Below are positions 7,653 to 16,225 of a stretch of DNA of 35,222 bases, in pieces. Position 1 is the stretch's first letter. Each line of letters starts with the position of its first letter. The position numbers and the translations under genes are program-made. The notes beneath the pieces were generated by a model. It had not been told where the DNA came from. It saw nothing but the letters and a program-made list of their open reading frames with translations, and did not search any database. This DNA is from Acidobacteriota bacterium. GTDB lineage: Bacteria; Acidobacteriota; Terriglobia; Acidiferrales; UBA7541. The DNA lies in contig QHYE01000102.1 in NCBI GenBank assembly GCA_003224055.1, positions 1 through 35,222 on the forward strand. The letters run 5' to 3'.

Positions 7653-9710
7653 ATGCGAATCGTTCGATCCGCAGGATGGGTTAGTTTGGTCAGTTTGTTG
7701 TACGTCGCGGTCCTAGTGCTGTTGCTGCATGACGCGCGATCGGTTTCTGCGCAAATCGGTCCGCCTCCCAGCAGTTCGATCAGTAGCAGCTCGGGCCCGG
7801 TGTCGTGGGATTTCGGGCCAGTTGTCGCCGGCACCGTGACCAATGTCGGTATTCAGGACATTTGCCCACCCGGCATGTGCGACGATCACGACTTGACAGT
7901 GGTGCTCCCTGCGCCAGCGGCCACTTTCTACCAGACAATGACGGCGAAGCTGACCATCACCTACACGTGGACGAGCACGGTGCCAACCGACCTGGACATC
8001 TTTGCCATCAGCCCCGGTGGGGCTGATCACGGACCAGGTTCACCGGACGACACTTCGACCGGCTCAGGAATAGAGGTCCTGACTGTGACTGATCCGGTTG
8101 ATGGAGTCTGGCATGTTCGGTCGGTGGCCGCGTTGGCGCCACTGCCTGCTTCTGCTCACGCGGTGGCCACTCTTACCACGGCTGCGCGACCCACAACAGC
8201 ACCGCCGCCACCGCCCGCCCCGGGTGCGCCAACCTTTGTGAACTATCCCGCGCCTGACGACTGCACAGCGCCCAACACGCCGCCAGGCTGTATCCAGCCA
8301 GCGCTGGGATCTACGACCGCCAGCACGCACAGCGCTGGCGAGCCTTCCATCGGCGTCAACTGGAGCACTGGCAAGGCCTTCGTCCAAGCGGGTAACCACA
8401 CGCTGAGAGTGACATTCAATGATACGGTCAAGCCCGTCACCGCCACCTGGGAAGATCAGCGCTCGCCCTTTGCGCGATTGAGCCTTGATCCCATCCTGTA
8501 CACTGACGACAATCATTTTGGCGGCGCCAACCGAACCTTCTCCTCGCAGCTCAACGGAGTCACCAGCGAGCTGTCCTATACGGATGATGACGGCAACACT
8601 TGGATCCCAACCCAAGGTTCCGGCCAGCCTGCCGGCGTGGACCATCAGACAGTAGGCGGCGGCCCGTACGCCTTATCGGCGCCTCTGATTCGCACGTCGT
8701 ATCCACATGCGATTTATTATTGCTCGCAGGACATCGTGACCGCCTTCTGCTCGCGAAGCGACGACGGCGGCCTGACCTTTGGGCCGGGAGTTCCCATCTA
8801 CTTCTTCGCCAGCGTCAACGGCGTCGACCGCCCCGTGGCTCCCGGCACCTGCGGCGGCTTGCACGGTCACGTCCGTGTCTCGCCGGATGGTACGGCCTAC
8901 GTCCCGAACGAGAGCTGTTTTGACGCGAACAATGTGAGCCGGCCCGGCGTGGCCGTTTCCACCGACAACGGCCTTAGCTGGGTCGTGCGAACTGTACCCG
9001 ACGCCAAGAGCTTCGACCCGGGCAGTGACCCGTCGATCGCGGCGGGCAATAACAACACCATCTATTTCGGCTACGTCAATGCTGATGGGCACGCAAAAAT
9101 CGCCGTGTCCCATGACCGCGGCCAGCACTGGGCGAAGTCCAAAGACGCGGGCACGCCATTCGGGGTTCAGAATACAGAGTTCGCCGAAGTCATCGCGGGA
9201 GATGACAACCGCGCGGCTTATGCGTTCCTGGGAACTTCAGCACCTGGCGACACCCAGTCGGCCGATTTCGGAGGCATCTGGCATTTGTATGTCGCTTTCA
9301 CGTACAACGGCGGTCGCACTTGGACCACCGCGGACGCGACACCCGCCGACCCCGTTCAGCGCGGTTGCATTTGGAACCAGGGCGGCAGCAACCCGTGCCG
9401 CAATCTGCTCGACTTCAACGACATCACGGTGGACAAGTTTGGACGCGTACTAGTGGGCTACGCCGACGGCTGCACCGGCACGTGCGTGAACGACCCTTCG
9501 CAGAACGCCTCCACTGGTCCCGCCAGTGCGCAGGATGCACTGGCCACGGTCGCGCGGCAAGTGGGCGGCCGAGGACTGTTTGCCGCCTTCGACGGCACGC
9601 AGTTCGGGACCAAGAGCGGCGACAACGTAGGTGGCGGCCAACTTTGTTATGGTGATCCGGCGAGTGGCGTCAGCGGCGGCCCGAACTGCAATAAACACGA
9701 CGGGCACTAA
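7653..9710 (+). CDS. Secreted Asp-box (BNR/sialidase-like) repeat protein
   Basis: I choose the start at 7653, where GGAGG lies 7 bases upstream and a clean signal peptide follows (MRIVRSAGWVSLVSLLYVAV, then LLLHDARSVSAQ), giving 685 residues. A start at 7608 (GGAG 5 bases upstream) is possible. The mature N-terminal part (about 45-185) looks like a jelly-roll P/PPC-like domain, followed by a Pro-rich linker. The rest carries at least four Asp-box motifs (S-x-D-x-G-x-x-W type): SDDGGLTF near residue 369, STDNGLSW near 435, SHDRGQHW near 486 and TYNGGRTW near 550. This indicates a sialidase-like beta-propeller. Asp boxes are structural and no sialidase active site is evident, so the substrate is unknown. 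Several cysteine pairs suit an exported protein. Confidence 0.8.
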   Translation: MRIVRSAGWVSLVSLLYVAVLVLLLHDARSVSAQIGPPPSSSISSSSGPVSWDFGPVVAGTVTNVGIQDICPPGMCDDHDLTVVLPAPAATFYQTMTAKLTITYTWTSTVPTDLDIFAISPGGADHGPGSPDDTSTGSGIEVLTVTDPVDGVWHVRSVAALAPLPASAHAVATLTTAARPTTAPPPPPAPGAPTFVNYPAPDDCTAPNTPPGCIQPALGSTTASTHSAGEPSIGVNWSTGKAFVQAGNHTLRVTFNDTVKPVTATWEDQRSPFARLSLDPILYTDDNHFGGANRTFSSQLNGVTSELSYTDDDGNTWIPTQGSGQPAGVDHQTVGGGPYALSAPLIRTSYPHAIYYCSQDIVTAFCSRSDDGGLTFGPGVPIYFFASVNGVDRPVAPGTCGGLHGHVRVSPDGTAYVPNESCFDANNVSRPGVAVSTDNGLSWVVRTVPDAKSFDPGSDPSIAAGNNNTIYFGYVNADGHAKIAVSHDRGQHWAKSKDAGTPFGVQNTEFAEVIAGDDNRAAYAFLGTSAPGDTQSADFGGIWHLYVAFTYNGGRTWTTADATPADPVQRGCIWNQGGSNPCRNLLDFNDITVDKFGRVLVGYADGCTGTCVNDPSQNASTGPASAQDALATVARQVGGRGLFAAFDGTQFGTKSGDNVGGGQLCYGDPASGVSGGPNCNKHDGH

Positions 9711-9820
9711 ACTCAGGGCTTGCGCAGTGCAGGGCGGGGATAAATACGGAGCCCCCCGAGATGGGAATCGTGCGGGCACACTCGCAGATGGGGAAATCCA
9801 TCTTCGTAACTGGAAAACAT

Positions 9821-10483
9821 ATGAGCTGTAGGTACGCGATCCGATTTGTGTTTTGCGCCTTTTTGCTGTGTGCGATAACACTACCGAACAGACCAGCGCA
9901 TGGCCGTTGGCCTCAGAAGCGAACGAGTGGCGATGCCGCAATGTCTGCAAGCGTCAAGAAGGACGCGTGCATCCTGCTCACCAGCGCGGAAGTAGAAGCC
10001 GTCCAGGGTGAGCCTGTCAGTGAAACCAAAACCAGCGCTCAACCAAATGGCGAGATGCTGATTACGGAATGCGTCTTCCGCACAACCACGCTTGCAAAAT
10101 CGGTTAGCTTGGCGTTGGCCACACGCTCTTCGACCAAGCCTTCCGCGCTCACGCCGCGCAAATTCTGGCAGAAGCAGTTCCATGCTCGCGATATGGAAGA
10201 GGACGAAACGCACACCGCAGGCAAGGGGGCGAAGAAGCCCAAGTCTGAAGATGAAGAAGAGGCACGCAAGCCGCGGCGGATTGAGGGGCTCGGTGAGGAC
10301 GCATACTGGGTAGGAACTCCGGTCACGGGCGCTCTCTATGTCCTGCAAGGAAATAGCTTCGTCCGCATCAGTGTCGGCGGCGTTGGCGAAGAATCCGTGC
10401 GCATCGAAAAATCGAGGGTCCTGGCCCGCGCCGTGGTGAAACGCCTCTATCCACACTCTTATCGTTCCCCTTCGGCCGAGTGA
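9821..10483 (+). CDS. Small secreted protein of unknown function
   Basis: About 220 residues when read from the ATG at 9821, which directly precedes a signal peptide (MSCRYAIRFVFCAFLLCAIT, then LPNRPAHG). Upstream in-frame ATGs at 9761 and 9788 would add an unlikely hydrophilic leader. The mature part begins with DACILLTSAEVEAVQGEPV and has a later cysteine (ITECVFRT). That pattern, a cysteine followed by an LLT-E-V helix and then a second cysteine before a strand, recalls DUF3558-type secreted proteins. A charged, low-complexity insert (about residues 124-150, KKPKSEDEEEARKPRR) interrupts the domain. It follows the Asp-box gene by 110 bases on the same strand. The function is not known. Confidence 0.65.
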   Translation: MSCRYAIRFVFCAFLLCAITLPNRPAHGRWPQKRTSGDAAMSASVKKDACILLTSAEVEAVQGEPVSETKTSAQPNGEMLITECVFRTTTLAKSVSLALATRSSTKPSALTPRKFWQKQFHARDMEEDETHTAGKGAKKPKSEDEEEARKPRRIEGLGEDAYWVGTPVTGALYVLQGNSFVRISVGGVGEESVRIEKSRVLARAVVKRLYPHSYRSPSAE

Positions 10484-10525
10484 GCAAGGTATTCGAAGTA
10501 TCCACGGACCATACATTCCGGTTCG

Positions 10526-10726
10526 TTAATTCGGCGAAGCCATTGGTTCATGATCGACGGTCTGGGGAAGGAAAGCTGCCCATGCTGAAGTGAAAAGCCG
10601 GATACCCTCAGAATTGAGATGGAGTTCATCGAGCTGGTAAGACCTGGCTCAAAGGCCACAAATTCCAGCAAGCACCTTCGCGCAGAAAACAGGCGCGGGC
10701 TTAGAATTGGAAATAGACAAAAGCAT
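10526..10726 (-). pseudogene. Internally deleted SGNH-type acyltransferase partner gene
   Basis: Reading from the ATG at 10726, 25 codons (MLLSISNSKPAPVFCAKVLA, then GICGL) match the start of the intact gene at 18569 (MPSSISDSKSTALTYAKTLV, then GIC). A TGA then falls at the join, followed in the same frame by 40 codons ARSYQLDELHLNSEGIRLFT...ending at 10526. These match the C-terminus of the same intact gene (AKFYQRDGMHLNPEGAVLFT). About 270 internal codons are missing, including the catalytic serine block. Nucleotide similarity extends upstream of the ATG (TTTCAGGGAGCAATCTC versus TTTCAAGGAATAATCTC). The ATG overlaps the end of the MBOAT gene by 26 bases, so this was once an MBOAT-SGNH operon pair. 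Confidence 0.85.
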
Positions 10727-12134
10727 TGAGATTGCTCCCTGAAAATAATGCGAGCGCAAGAAGAGCGGCAGCCGCGAGGGCGGTCCGAACGGCATAGGGA
10801 GAAGCGGCAAATGGATATTCGTGATTGCTAGCTTCCAGCAGAAGGTCTGCAAGGAACAAAGGCACAGAGAAAATGCAAAGCATTAAGAACGCCGCAGCGT
10901 ACTCACTCCGCCAAGCGAAATGGGACAATCCTGCCAGCAGTTGCACCGCTGAAGCGAGCGAAGTCGCCCGGAAAAACGCCAAGCTCAAACAGAGAATGTT
11001 AAAGGTCAGAATTCTCTGTGCCCAGAGGGAGAAGAAACCGGTGGAGAGACCATAGAGAGTAACACCCTGAGACTTCTCCTTGGCCGGGAAAAAGTAACGC
11101 TCCACGGCCAACACCACACCATGGATGGCGCCAAAGATGACAAATGTCCAATTTGCGCCATGCCAGAGACCAGCGAGAACCATGGTAATGAAGAGATTTC
11201 GGGAGGTCTTCCATTGGCCACCCGCGCTTCCGCCGAGAGGAATGTACAAGTAATCGCGAAGCCAGGTGCTCAAGCTGATGTGCCAGCGGCGCCAGAAATC
11301 CTGAAGACGATTGGCGAGGAAGGGCTGGCGGAAATTGACCATAAAATGGAAACCCAGCAATTGAGCGCTTCCGCGCGCGATATCGCTGTAACCGCTGAAG
11401 TCTCCATAGACTTGCCAGGTAAACGCATAAGTTCCGAGCAGCACAAGCCAGAAATTTGAAGGGCCGAATTGGCCGCCAAAGACGGCGTTCGCCAGAACGG
11501 CACAATTATCCGCGACCACGCATTTCCGGATGAGGCCAGAGAAAATCAGCATCAGGCCATCGAAAAATCGATCCGCATCAAAGGTGCGCTCCTTCTGGAC
11601 CTGCGGAAGGAGATGCCCAGGCCTTTGGATTGGACCGGCAATCAGGTGAGGGAACAGACTGATGAAAAGACCATAATCGAAGAAGGACTTAGAGGCCTCG
11701 ATCCTCCCTTTATAGACGTCCACGATATAGGCGACTTCCTGAAACGTGTAAAACGAAATGCCTGGCGGAAGGAGGATACGAATCAGGGGCAGCGGGATAT
11801 TGTGAATTCCAAGTTTTTCGAGGGCGACTAGGAAGGAGCCCGCAAAGAAGTCAAAGTATTTGAAGATCCCCAAAATCATGAAATTCAAGACGAGCGAGAA
11901 GATGAACCACTTCCTCCGGTGGGGGTCCGAACGCCCGGGAGCGATCTTCTGTGCGATCAGAAAATCCACCGTGGTGCTGCCGATCATTAGGGCCAGGAAA
12001 CGCCAATCCCACCATCCGTAGAAAAAGTAGCTGGCCAGGAGAAGGAAGATATTTTGGGCGCGGTGATTGAGGCGCCAGTACAACAGTACGACAGGTATCA
12101 GGAAGAGGAAATAAACAGGGGAGTCAAAGAGCAT
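10701..12134 (-). CDS. MBOAT-family O-acyltransferase (AlgI-like)
   Basis: A 477-residue polytopic membrane protein of the membrane-bound O-acyltransferase family. It transfers acyl (typically acetyl) groups across the inner membrane for modification of exported polysaccharide, as AlgI does for alginate. The N-terminus MLFDSPVYFLFLIPVVLLYW and the next stretch SYFFYGWWDWRF are typical. The invariant motif with catalytic histidine reads MVLAGLWHGANWTFVIFGAIHG-like (split here: AGLWHGANWTFV and IFGAIHG, about residues 321-340). About ten or more hydrophobic segments are visible. AlgI-type proteins normally work with an SGNH-fold partner. The adjacent partner gene is broken, and the intact homologue at 18569 may substitute. 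Confidence 0.93.
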   Translation of the reverse strand: MLFDSPVYFLFLIPVVLLYWRLNHRAQNIFLLLASYFFYGWWDWRFLALMIGSTTVDFLIAQKIAPGRSDPHRRKWFIFSLVLNFMILGIFKYFDFFAGSFLVALEKLGIHNIPLPLIRILLPPGISFYTFQEVAYIVDVYKGRIEASKSFFDYGLFISLFPHLIAGPIQRPGHLLPQVQKERTFDADRFFDGLMLIFSGLIRKCVVADNCAVLANAVFGGQFGPSNFWLVLLGTYAFTWQVYGDFSGYSDIARGSAQLLGFHFMVNFRQPFLANRLQDFWRRWHISLSTWLRDYLYIPLGGSAGGQWKTSRNLFITMVLAGLWHGANWTFVIFGAIHGVVLAVERYFFPAKEKSQGVTLYGLSTGFFSLWAQRILTFNILCLSLAFFRATSLASAVQLLAGLSHFAWRSEYAAAFLMLCIFSVPLFLADLLLEASNHEYPFAASPYAVRTALAAAALLALALFSGSNLNAFVYFQF

Positions 12135-12547
12135 GGCGTCAAGTTAACTCATTGTTCCTATGTTTTTCCGTATCGCCGCATGCGTACAAGGATATTCAGA
12201 CGCATGTAGAAGAGGCAATCAGTTGAATCTAGGAATTGGAGTCAGGGGAATACCTGAATCCAGGACGAACAGGAAGTCGATGACGAATTGTGACTGTGCA
12301 ACTCCTCAGAAATACATGAATTACGATTCCTGCCGTTCTCGGGAATTTCCGCTCCGATATTTAAGGTTAAAACCGGATTGTGAAGGTCTTCTGCATCGGT
12401 TACGGTTCCGCATGGGCCAAGTTTTCCCCTCTTCAGCGAAACTGGCTTGAGCTGACAGATGAGTTCGAGGGGACCGAGGCCTTCGCCGATTCCGGGTCCT
12501 GAGAATTTTGGGACTCCAACGGCGGTAGCTTCTCTAGGGGAGTCACT
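12135..12547. other. Divergent leader region of the exopolysaccharide operon
   Basis: Between the MBOAT gene (minus) and the NusG-like gene (plus). No gene is supported: a 221-residue minus-strand frame that runs into the NusG-like gene is its shadow. A possible long-range stem pairs TCCCCTC (12425-12431) with GAGGGGA (12467-12473). NusG paralogues of the RfaH/UpxY type usually act on leaders like this. I looked for a sigma-54 promoter (TGGCAC and TTGC) because related PEP-CTERM loci use one, and found none. Confidence 0.45.
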
Positions 12548-13114
12548 ATGGGGAATCGCCATCAACAATGGCCGTGGTTCGCGATCCTGGTCAGAACAAG
12601 CAGAGAGAAGACAGCGAACCTGCTGCTGGAAAATGCAGGTTACGAGTGCTTTTTGCCCATCAGTAAATACATGCGACGCTGGTCCGATCGGATGAAGGAA
12701 ATCGAAGTGCCGTTGTTCCCTGGATATCTCTTCTGCCGGATGGACCCGCACAATCGCTTGCCGGTGCTGATGACACCTGGCGTCATACAAATCGTGGGGG
12801 TCGGCAAGACACCGATTCCTGTCGGGGAAGAAGAGATCGCCGCGATTCAGCGAGTGGGAAAGAGCGGCCTGTCGACAATGCCTTGGCCGTACGTGCAAGT
12901 CGGCCATGTCGCCCGGATCGAAGATGGCCCTCTGCGGGGTATGAGCGGAATCGTAATCAAAATCAAGTCGGGATTGAAGCTCGTGCTGTCCGTTAATTTG
13001 TTGCAGCGCTCGGTTGCTGTCGAAATTGATCGTAGCTGGATTGATGCAGCATACCCAGTCAGACCAACTGCAAATCAGACAGCGACGAGTTCAATTAACT
13101 CCTCACCATATTGA
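12548..13114 (+). CDS. NusG/RfaH-like transcription antiterminator
   Basis: A 188-residue NusG paralogue. The NGN domain spans about residues 8-105, with the recognisable stretch WFAILVRTSREKTANLLLEN and the RNA-polymerase-contacting region PLFPGYLFCRMD. The KOW domain lies at about 118-160 (VGHVARIEDGPLRGMSGIVI). Specialised NusG proteins (RfaH, UpxY, LoaP) reduce pausing and termination in long polysaccharide operons. Its position as first gene of a roughly 14 kb cluster argues for a cis-acting antiterminator of that operon. The start has a good ribosome-binding site, GGGGAG 5 bases upstream. A short Ser/Thr-rich tail follows the KOW domain. The target sequence is unknown. Confidence 0.92.
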   Translation: MGNRHQQWPWFAILVRTSREKTANLLLENAGYECFLPISKYMRRWSDRMKEIEVPLFPGYLFCRMDPHNRLPVLMTPGVIQIVGVGKTPIPVGEEEIAAIQRVGKSGLSTMPWPYVQVGHVARIEDGPLRGMSGIVIKIKSGLKLVLSVNLLQRSVAVEIDRSWIDAAYPVRPTANQTATSSINSSPY

Positions 13115-13245
13115 TCCAATCAATCAGGAGATCGCACAAGGTTCTCCGGACAAACCTACCGACGCGGATTCATCGCTGCGGACGAATTGTTTCTGCCGAC
13201 CGAACGAGTTCAGTCCGGTGTCTTGAGAAGTCGAAGGAGAATTCC

Positions 13246-13779
13246 ATGAGCCGTTTGCTTCGCCAGATCATGACGCTTTCTATATGTCTCATTTTGCTGT
13301 CCTGCGCTTGCTATCCTAGTGCCGCCGGGGCGTACCACAAAAGTGGTTGGCAAGAGGACGCGAAACAGATGGAAGCCAATCTTGCGCCGACTGGGGCCCA
13401 GGGGACAACGCACGAATTTGAACCTACGCGTCCGACCCAGGCGTTGGCTGTCAACTCCAATTACACCGCAGTCCAAAGAAAGTTCGGCAGAGTCAGTGAG
13501 TCAATTGTACTGGCGCCTGAGCCCGTATCACTAGCGTTGTTCGGGTCCGGTCTGACCTTGGCAGGACTTGCCCTTCTCCGCCGTTCTCGGCGGTCAAAGT
13601 GGTCTAAGAGCGCGCGGGACGCGCACTTCGCCGTGGACAGGAGTTACGTGCGCCTCGCCCGCCATGCTGACCGAGTCCAATCTCCCGTTCCCGATTTCCG
13701 TGTCCCCCGACCGATTTGTCACAACTTGCGTGCCTTCGGCACCCAAATGAACGAAACTTCCACTCATCAGCTGCAATGA
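13246..13779 (+). CDS. PEP-CTERM sorting-signal protein with a C-terminal extension
   Basis: A 177-residue secreted protein. The start at 13246 has AAGGAG 6 bases upstream and opens a signal peptide (MSRLLRQIMTLSICLILLSC, then ACYPSAAGA). The mature part is short and has no known domain. Residues 91-118 form a PEP-CTERM signal: the PEP motif at 91-93 (LAPEPVSLALFGSG), a hydrophobic helix to about 111, then the basic cluster RRSRRSK. Exosortase normally cleaves such proteins at the PEP motif after export. Usually the protein ends right after the basic cluster; here 59 more residues follow, of ordinary hydrophilic composition. Its TGA overlaps the ATG of the next gene (ATGA at 13776). No exosortase gene is in the window. 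Confidence 0.8.
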   Translation: MSRLLRQIMTLSICLILLSCACYPSAAGAYHKSGWQEDAKQMEANLAPTGAQGTTHEFEPTRPTQALAVNSNYTAVQRKFGRVSESIVLAPEPVSLALFGSGLTLAGLALLRRSRRSKWSKSARDAHFAVDRSYVRLARHADRVQSPVPDFRVPRPICHNLRAFGTQMNETSTHQLQ

Positions 13780-15167
13780 GCCCAAACATGGTGCGCCTAT
13801 TTAACGTCTACTATCCACTCCGTAGCCTTCTGCTGTTGTGCGGCGAAGCATTTGTCATCTGTACCTCGTTCATTGTCGCATCGCGAATCGAATTCGGCGC
13901 GGACTCACATCATGTGCTGAGCTTGGAGAACGGCTACTACAAGATTCTTGCGGCAACCGCCATTGCCATAGTTTGTTCTCACTATTTCGATCTCTATGAG
14001 CCAGAACGCTTGGCTGAGGGCAGTCTCATATATTTTCGGCTTATGGTGGTGCTGGGGACCTTTTCGATTATTTTGGCTGTACTGGGCTTGAGTTTTCCGC
14101 GTTTCATGCTGGGAAAACACGCTTTCTTGCTCGGACTCGTTATTTTGGCGGTTGCGCTCATCACATGGCGATCCAGCTATGGCTGGCTGATTCGCCGGTC
14201 TTGCCTTACGGAACGTATTTACGTGCTCGGTGATGGTAAGCTCGCGCAGCACCTGGTACAAGCGATCCAGAATCGGCCTGACTTAGGAATGGAGGTGGTG
14301 GGGTGGGCTAAAACGTTATCGAATGAATTCGAAACTCGCAAAACATTGCAGAGCAACATTGCAGCCATTCTGAATAACAATCGGCGGATAAACCGAATTG
14401 TTCTCGCAATGTCAGATAGACGCGGGACCATTCCGGTACGGCAATTACTTACTCTTCGTTTGAGTGGTGTGAGAGTAGAAGATGCGACAACTCTTTTCGA
14501 AAAAATCTCAGGAAAGATCGAGATCGACGATCTTTATCCAAGTTGGCTAATCTTATCGGATGGGTTTCGCACTAACTCCGCGTTTGTGACCACCCGGCGC
14601 GTCATTTCCATACTGATATCCCTTGCTTGCCTTGCTCTGGTGCTTCCGCTCATACCACTCGTCGTCTTAGCCATCAAAGCGAGCTCACCTGGTCCTGTGT
14701 TGTATCGACAAAGGCGCGTCGGCCGCAACGACGTGGTGTTCAACTGCTACAAGTTTCGTACCATGATACCCGATGCTGAGGCCGACACTGGCCCCACATG
14801 GGCGGGAGATGATGATCCCCGGATAACGCCCGTCGGGCGAATTCTGCGCACAACTAGGTTAGATGAGATTCCGCAATTGTGGAACGTGCTGAATGGTGAT
14901 ATGGCTCTTGTCGGTCCACGGCCGGAACGTCCGGAGTTTGTAGAACGGCTAAGACAGGAAGTCCCCTATTACAATCTGCGTCACGTGATTCGCCCAGGTA
15001 TCACGGGTTGGGCGCAGGTTAATTATAAATACGCTAGCTCAGTCGAGGACGCTAAGGAAAAGCTCAAATACGACTTGTTTTATATCAAGAACATGTCTTT
15101 TGGACTGGATCTGATAACGCTTCTGCAAACGACGAAAGTGGTGTTTCTGGGACGGGGAGCGAAATAG
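13776..15167 (+). CDS. Initiating polyprenyl-phosphate sugar phosphotransferase
   Basis: About 463 residues. It transfers the first sugar-1-phosphate from a UDP-sugar to undecaprenyl phosphate, starting the repeat unit at the inner membrane. The N-terminal half has four to five membrane helices and a Rossmann-like CoA-binding-3 domain (near IYVLGDGKLAQHLVQ). After another helix comes the Bac_transf catalytic domain: KASSPGPVLYRQRRVGRN, CYKFRTMIPDAE, RTTRLDEIPQLWNVL, GDMALVGPRPERPEF and RPGITGWAQVNY. The overall type is the PEP-CTERM-associated EpsB-like transferase. I place the start at 13776, where ATGA overlaps the previous stop; 13788 (MVRLFNVYYPLRS) is equally plausible. Both lack a strong Shine-Dalgarno. 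Confidence 0.95.
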   Translation: MSPNMVRLFNVYYPLRSLLLLCGEAFVICTSFIVASRIEFGADSHHVLSLENGYYKILAATAIAIVCSHYFDLYEPERLAEGSLIYFRLMVVLGTFSIILAVLGLSFPRFMLGKHAFLLGLVILAVALITWRSSYGWLIRRSCLTERIYVLGDGKLAQHLVQAIQNRPDLGMEVVGWAKTLSNEFETRKTLQSNIAAILNNNRRINRIVLAMSDRRGTIPVRQLLTLRLSGVRVEDATTLFEKISGKIEIDDLYPSWLILSDGFRTNSAFVTTRRVISILISLACLALVLPLIPLVVLAIKASSPGPVLYRQRRVGRNDVVFNCYKFRTMIPDAEADTGPTWAGDDDPRITPVGRILRTTRLDEIPQLWNVLNGDMALVGPRPERPEFVERLRQEVPYYNLRHVIRPGITGWAQVNYKYASSVEDAKEKLKYDLFYIKNMSFGLDLITLLQTTKVVFLGRGAK

Positions 15168-15209
15168 CTTGCAGGCTTGAATAGAAACGCGCAGCGCTTG
15201 TTTTAATCA

Positions 15210-16205
15210 ATGAGCATATTGAGAATCATTTCCGTTGGACTGGCAGCTTTCTTCCTAATCGTGGGTGCTGCTGCGCAAGTTCCCTCGTCGCCGGAGTCGG
15301 TAGCACCGAAGGCGAATTGCGGCAGCCAGGTTCGCTCCACTTACCTACTGGGACCTGATGACCAGTTGGAGATTTCCGGGCCTGAATTGAGTGAGCTGGC
15401 AAACAAACCAGTCCGCATTGACGGCGATGGAGACATACAAGCGCCGCTGGTGGGACGCGTCCATGTGTCCGGGCTGACCGTGCAGCAGACTGAGCAAGAG
15501 CTCAACAAACTTCTGCGCACGTACATTCGGGATCCGCAAGTTGTTGTAAGCGTCGCGGAAGTGCGCAGCCAGCCGGTCTCTATTCTAGGCGCAGTAAACA
15601 CGCCAGGTGTTCACCAGGTGCGGGGACGCAAGACGTTGCTGGAGATGCTAGCACTGGCCGGCGGGATCCGGTCGGACGCCGGGTACAGCGTCCGTATCAC
15701 CCGGCAACTGGAGTGGGGCTGCATCCCATTGCCGAAGACGGAGCTTGACGCCTCGGGCCGCTTCAGCGTGGCCGAACTCAATTTGAAAAAAATCATGGAG
15801 GCAAAGAACCCGGAGGAGAACATTCAGATTTTTCCGCATGATGTTATCTCCGTTCCGAAGGCCGAAATGGTGTACGTGATCGGAGAGGTAAAGCGCTCAG
15901 GTGGATTCGTTCTCGGCGAACACCAGTCCATCTCCGTGCTACAGGCGCTTTCGCTCGCTGAGGGGCTCAACGGAACTGCTGACGCACGGCATGCCAGGAT
16001 CCTGCGGTTGAAGCGCGACGCCGATCAACGTGAAGAGCTGGCCGTGGATGTTAAGGACGTTCTCAATGGAAAGAAATCAGACATCGCGCTTCGAGGCGAC
16101 GACATTTTGTTCATCCCCGGCAGCACGGGCAAGAAGGCGGCCTTGCGCGCCCTCGAGGCAGCTATTCAAACGGGAACAGGCTTGGCAATCTGGCGCACGC
16201 CTTGA
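15210..16205 (+). CDS. Polysaccharide export protein (Wza/OPX family, SLBB domains)
   Basis: A 331-residue periplasmic/outer-membrane export protein. The signal peptide is about residues 1-22 (ending VGAAAQ) with no lipobox cysteine, so it is not an obvious lipoprotein like Wza. The Poly_export domain spans about 43-118 (YLLGPDDQLEISGPELSELA). The first SLBB domain follows at about 122-170 (VSILGAVNTPGVHQVRG) and a second at about 215-290 (VYVIGEVKRSGGFVLGEHQ). It should work with the Wzz/BY-kinase encoded next, which it overlaps or abuts: its TGA at 16203-16205 is 20 bases before the preferred start of that gene. Confidence 0.93.
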   Translation: MSILRIISVGLAAFFLIVGAAAQVPSSPESVAPKANCGSQVRSTYLLGPDDQLEISGPELSELANKPVRIDGDGDIQAPLVGRVHVSGLTVQQTEQELNKLLRTYIRDPQVVVSVAEVRSQPVSILGAVNTPGVHQVRGRKTLLEMLALAGGIRSDAGYSVRITRQLEWGCIPLPKTELDASGRFSVAELNLKKIMEAKNPEENIQIFPHDVISVPKAEMVYVIGEVKRSGGFVLGEHQSISVLQALSLAEGLNGTADARHARILRLKRDADQREELAVDVKDVLNGKKSDIALRGDDILFIPGSTGKKAALRALEAAIQTGTGLAIWRTP

Positions 16206-16225
16206 AGCATTCTCTGAGGCATGGT

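Noticed and set aside
12135-12547. Sigma-54 promoter for the exopolysaccharide operon
   Set aside because: No TGGCAC/TTGC pair with correct spacing was found.
12242-12907. 221-residue minus-strand frame over the operon leader
   Set aside because: Overlaps the clear NusG-like gene in antisense and has no recognisable features.
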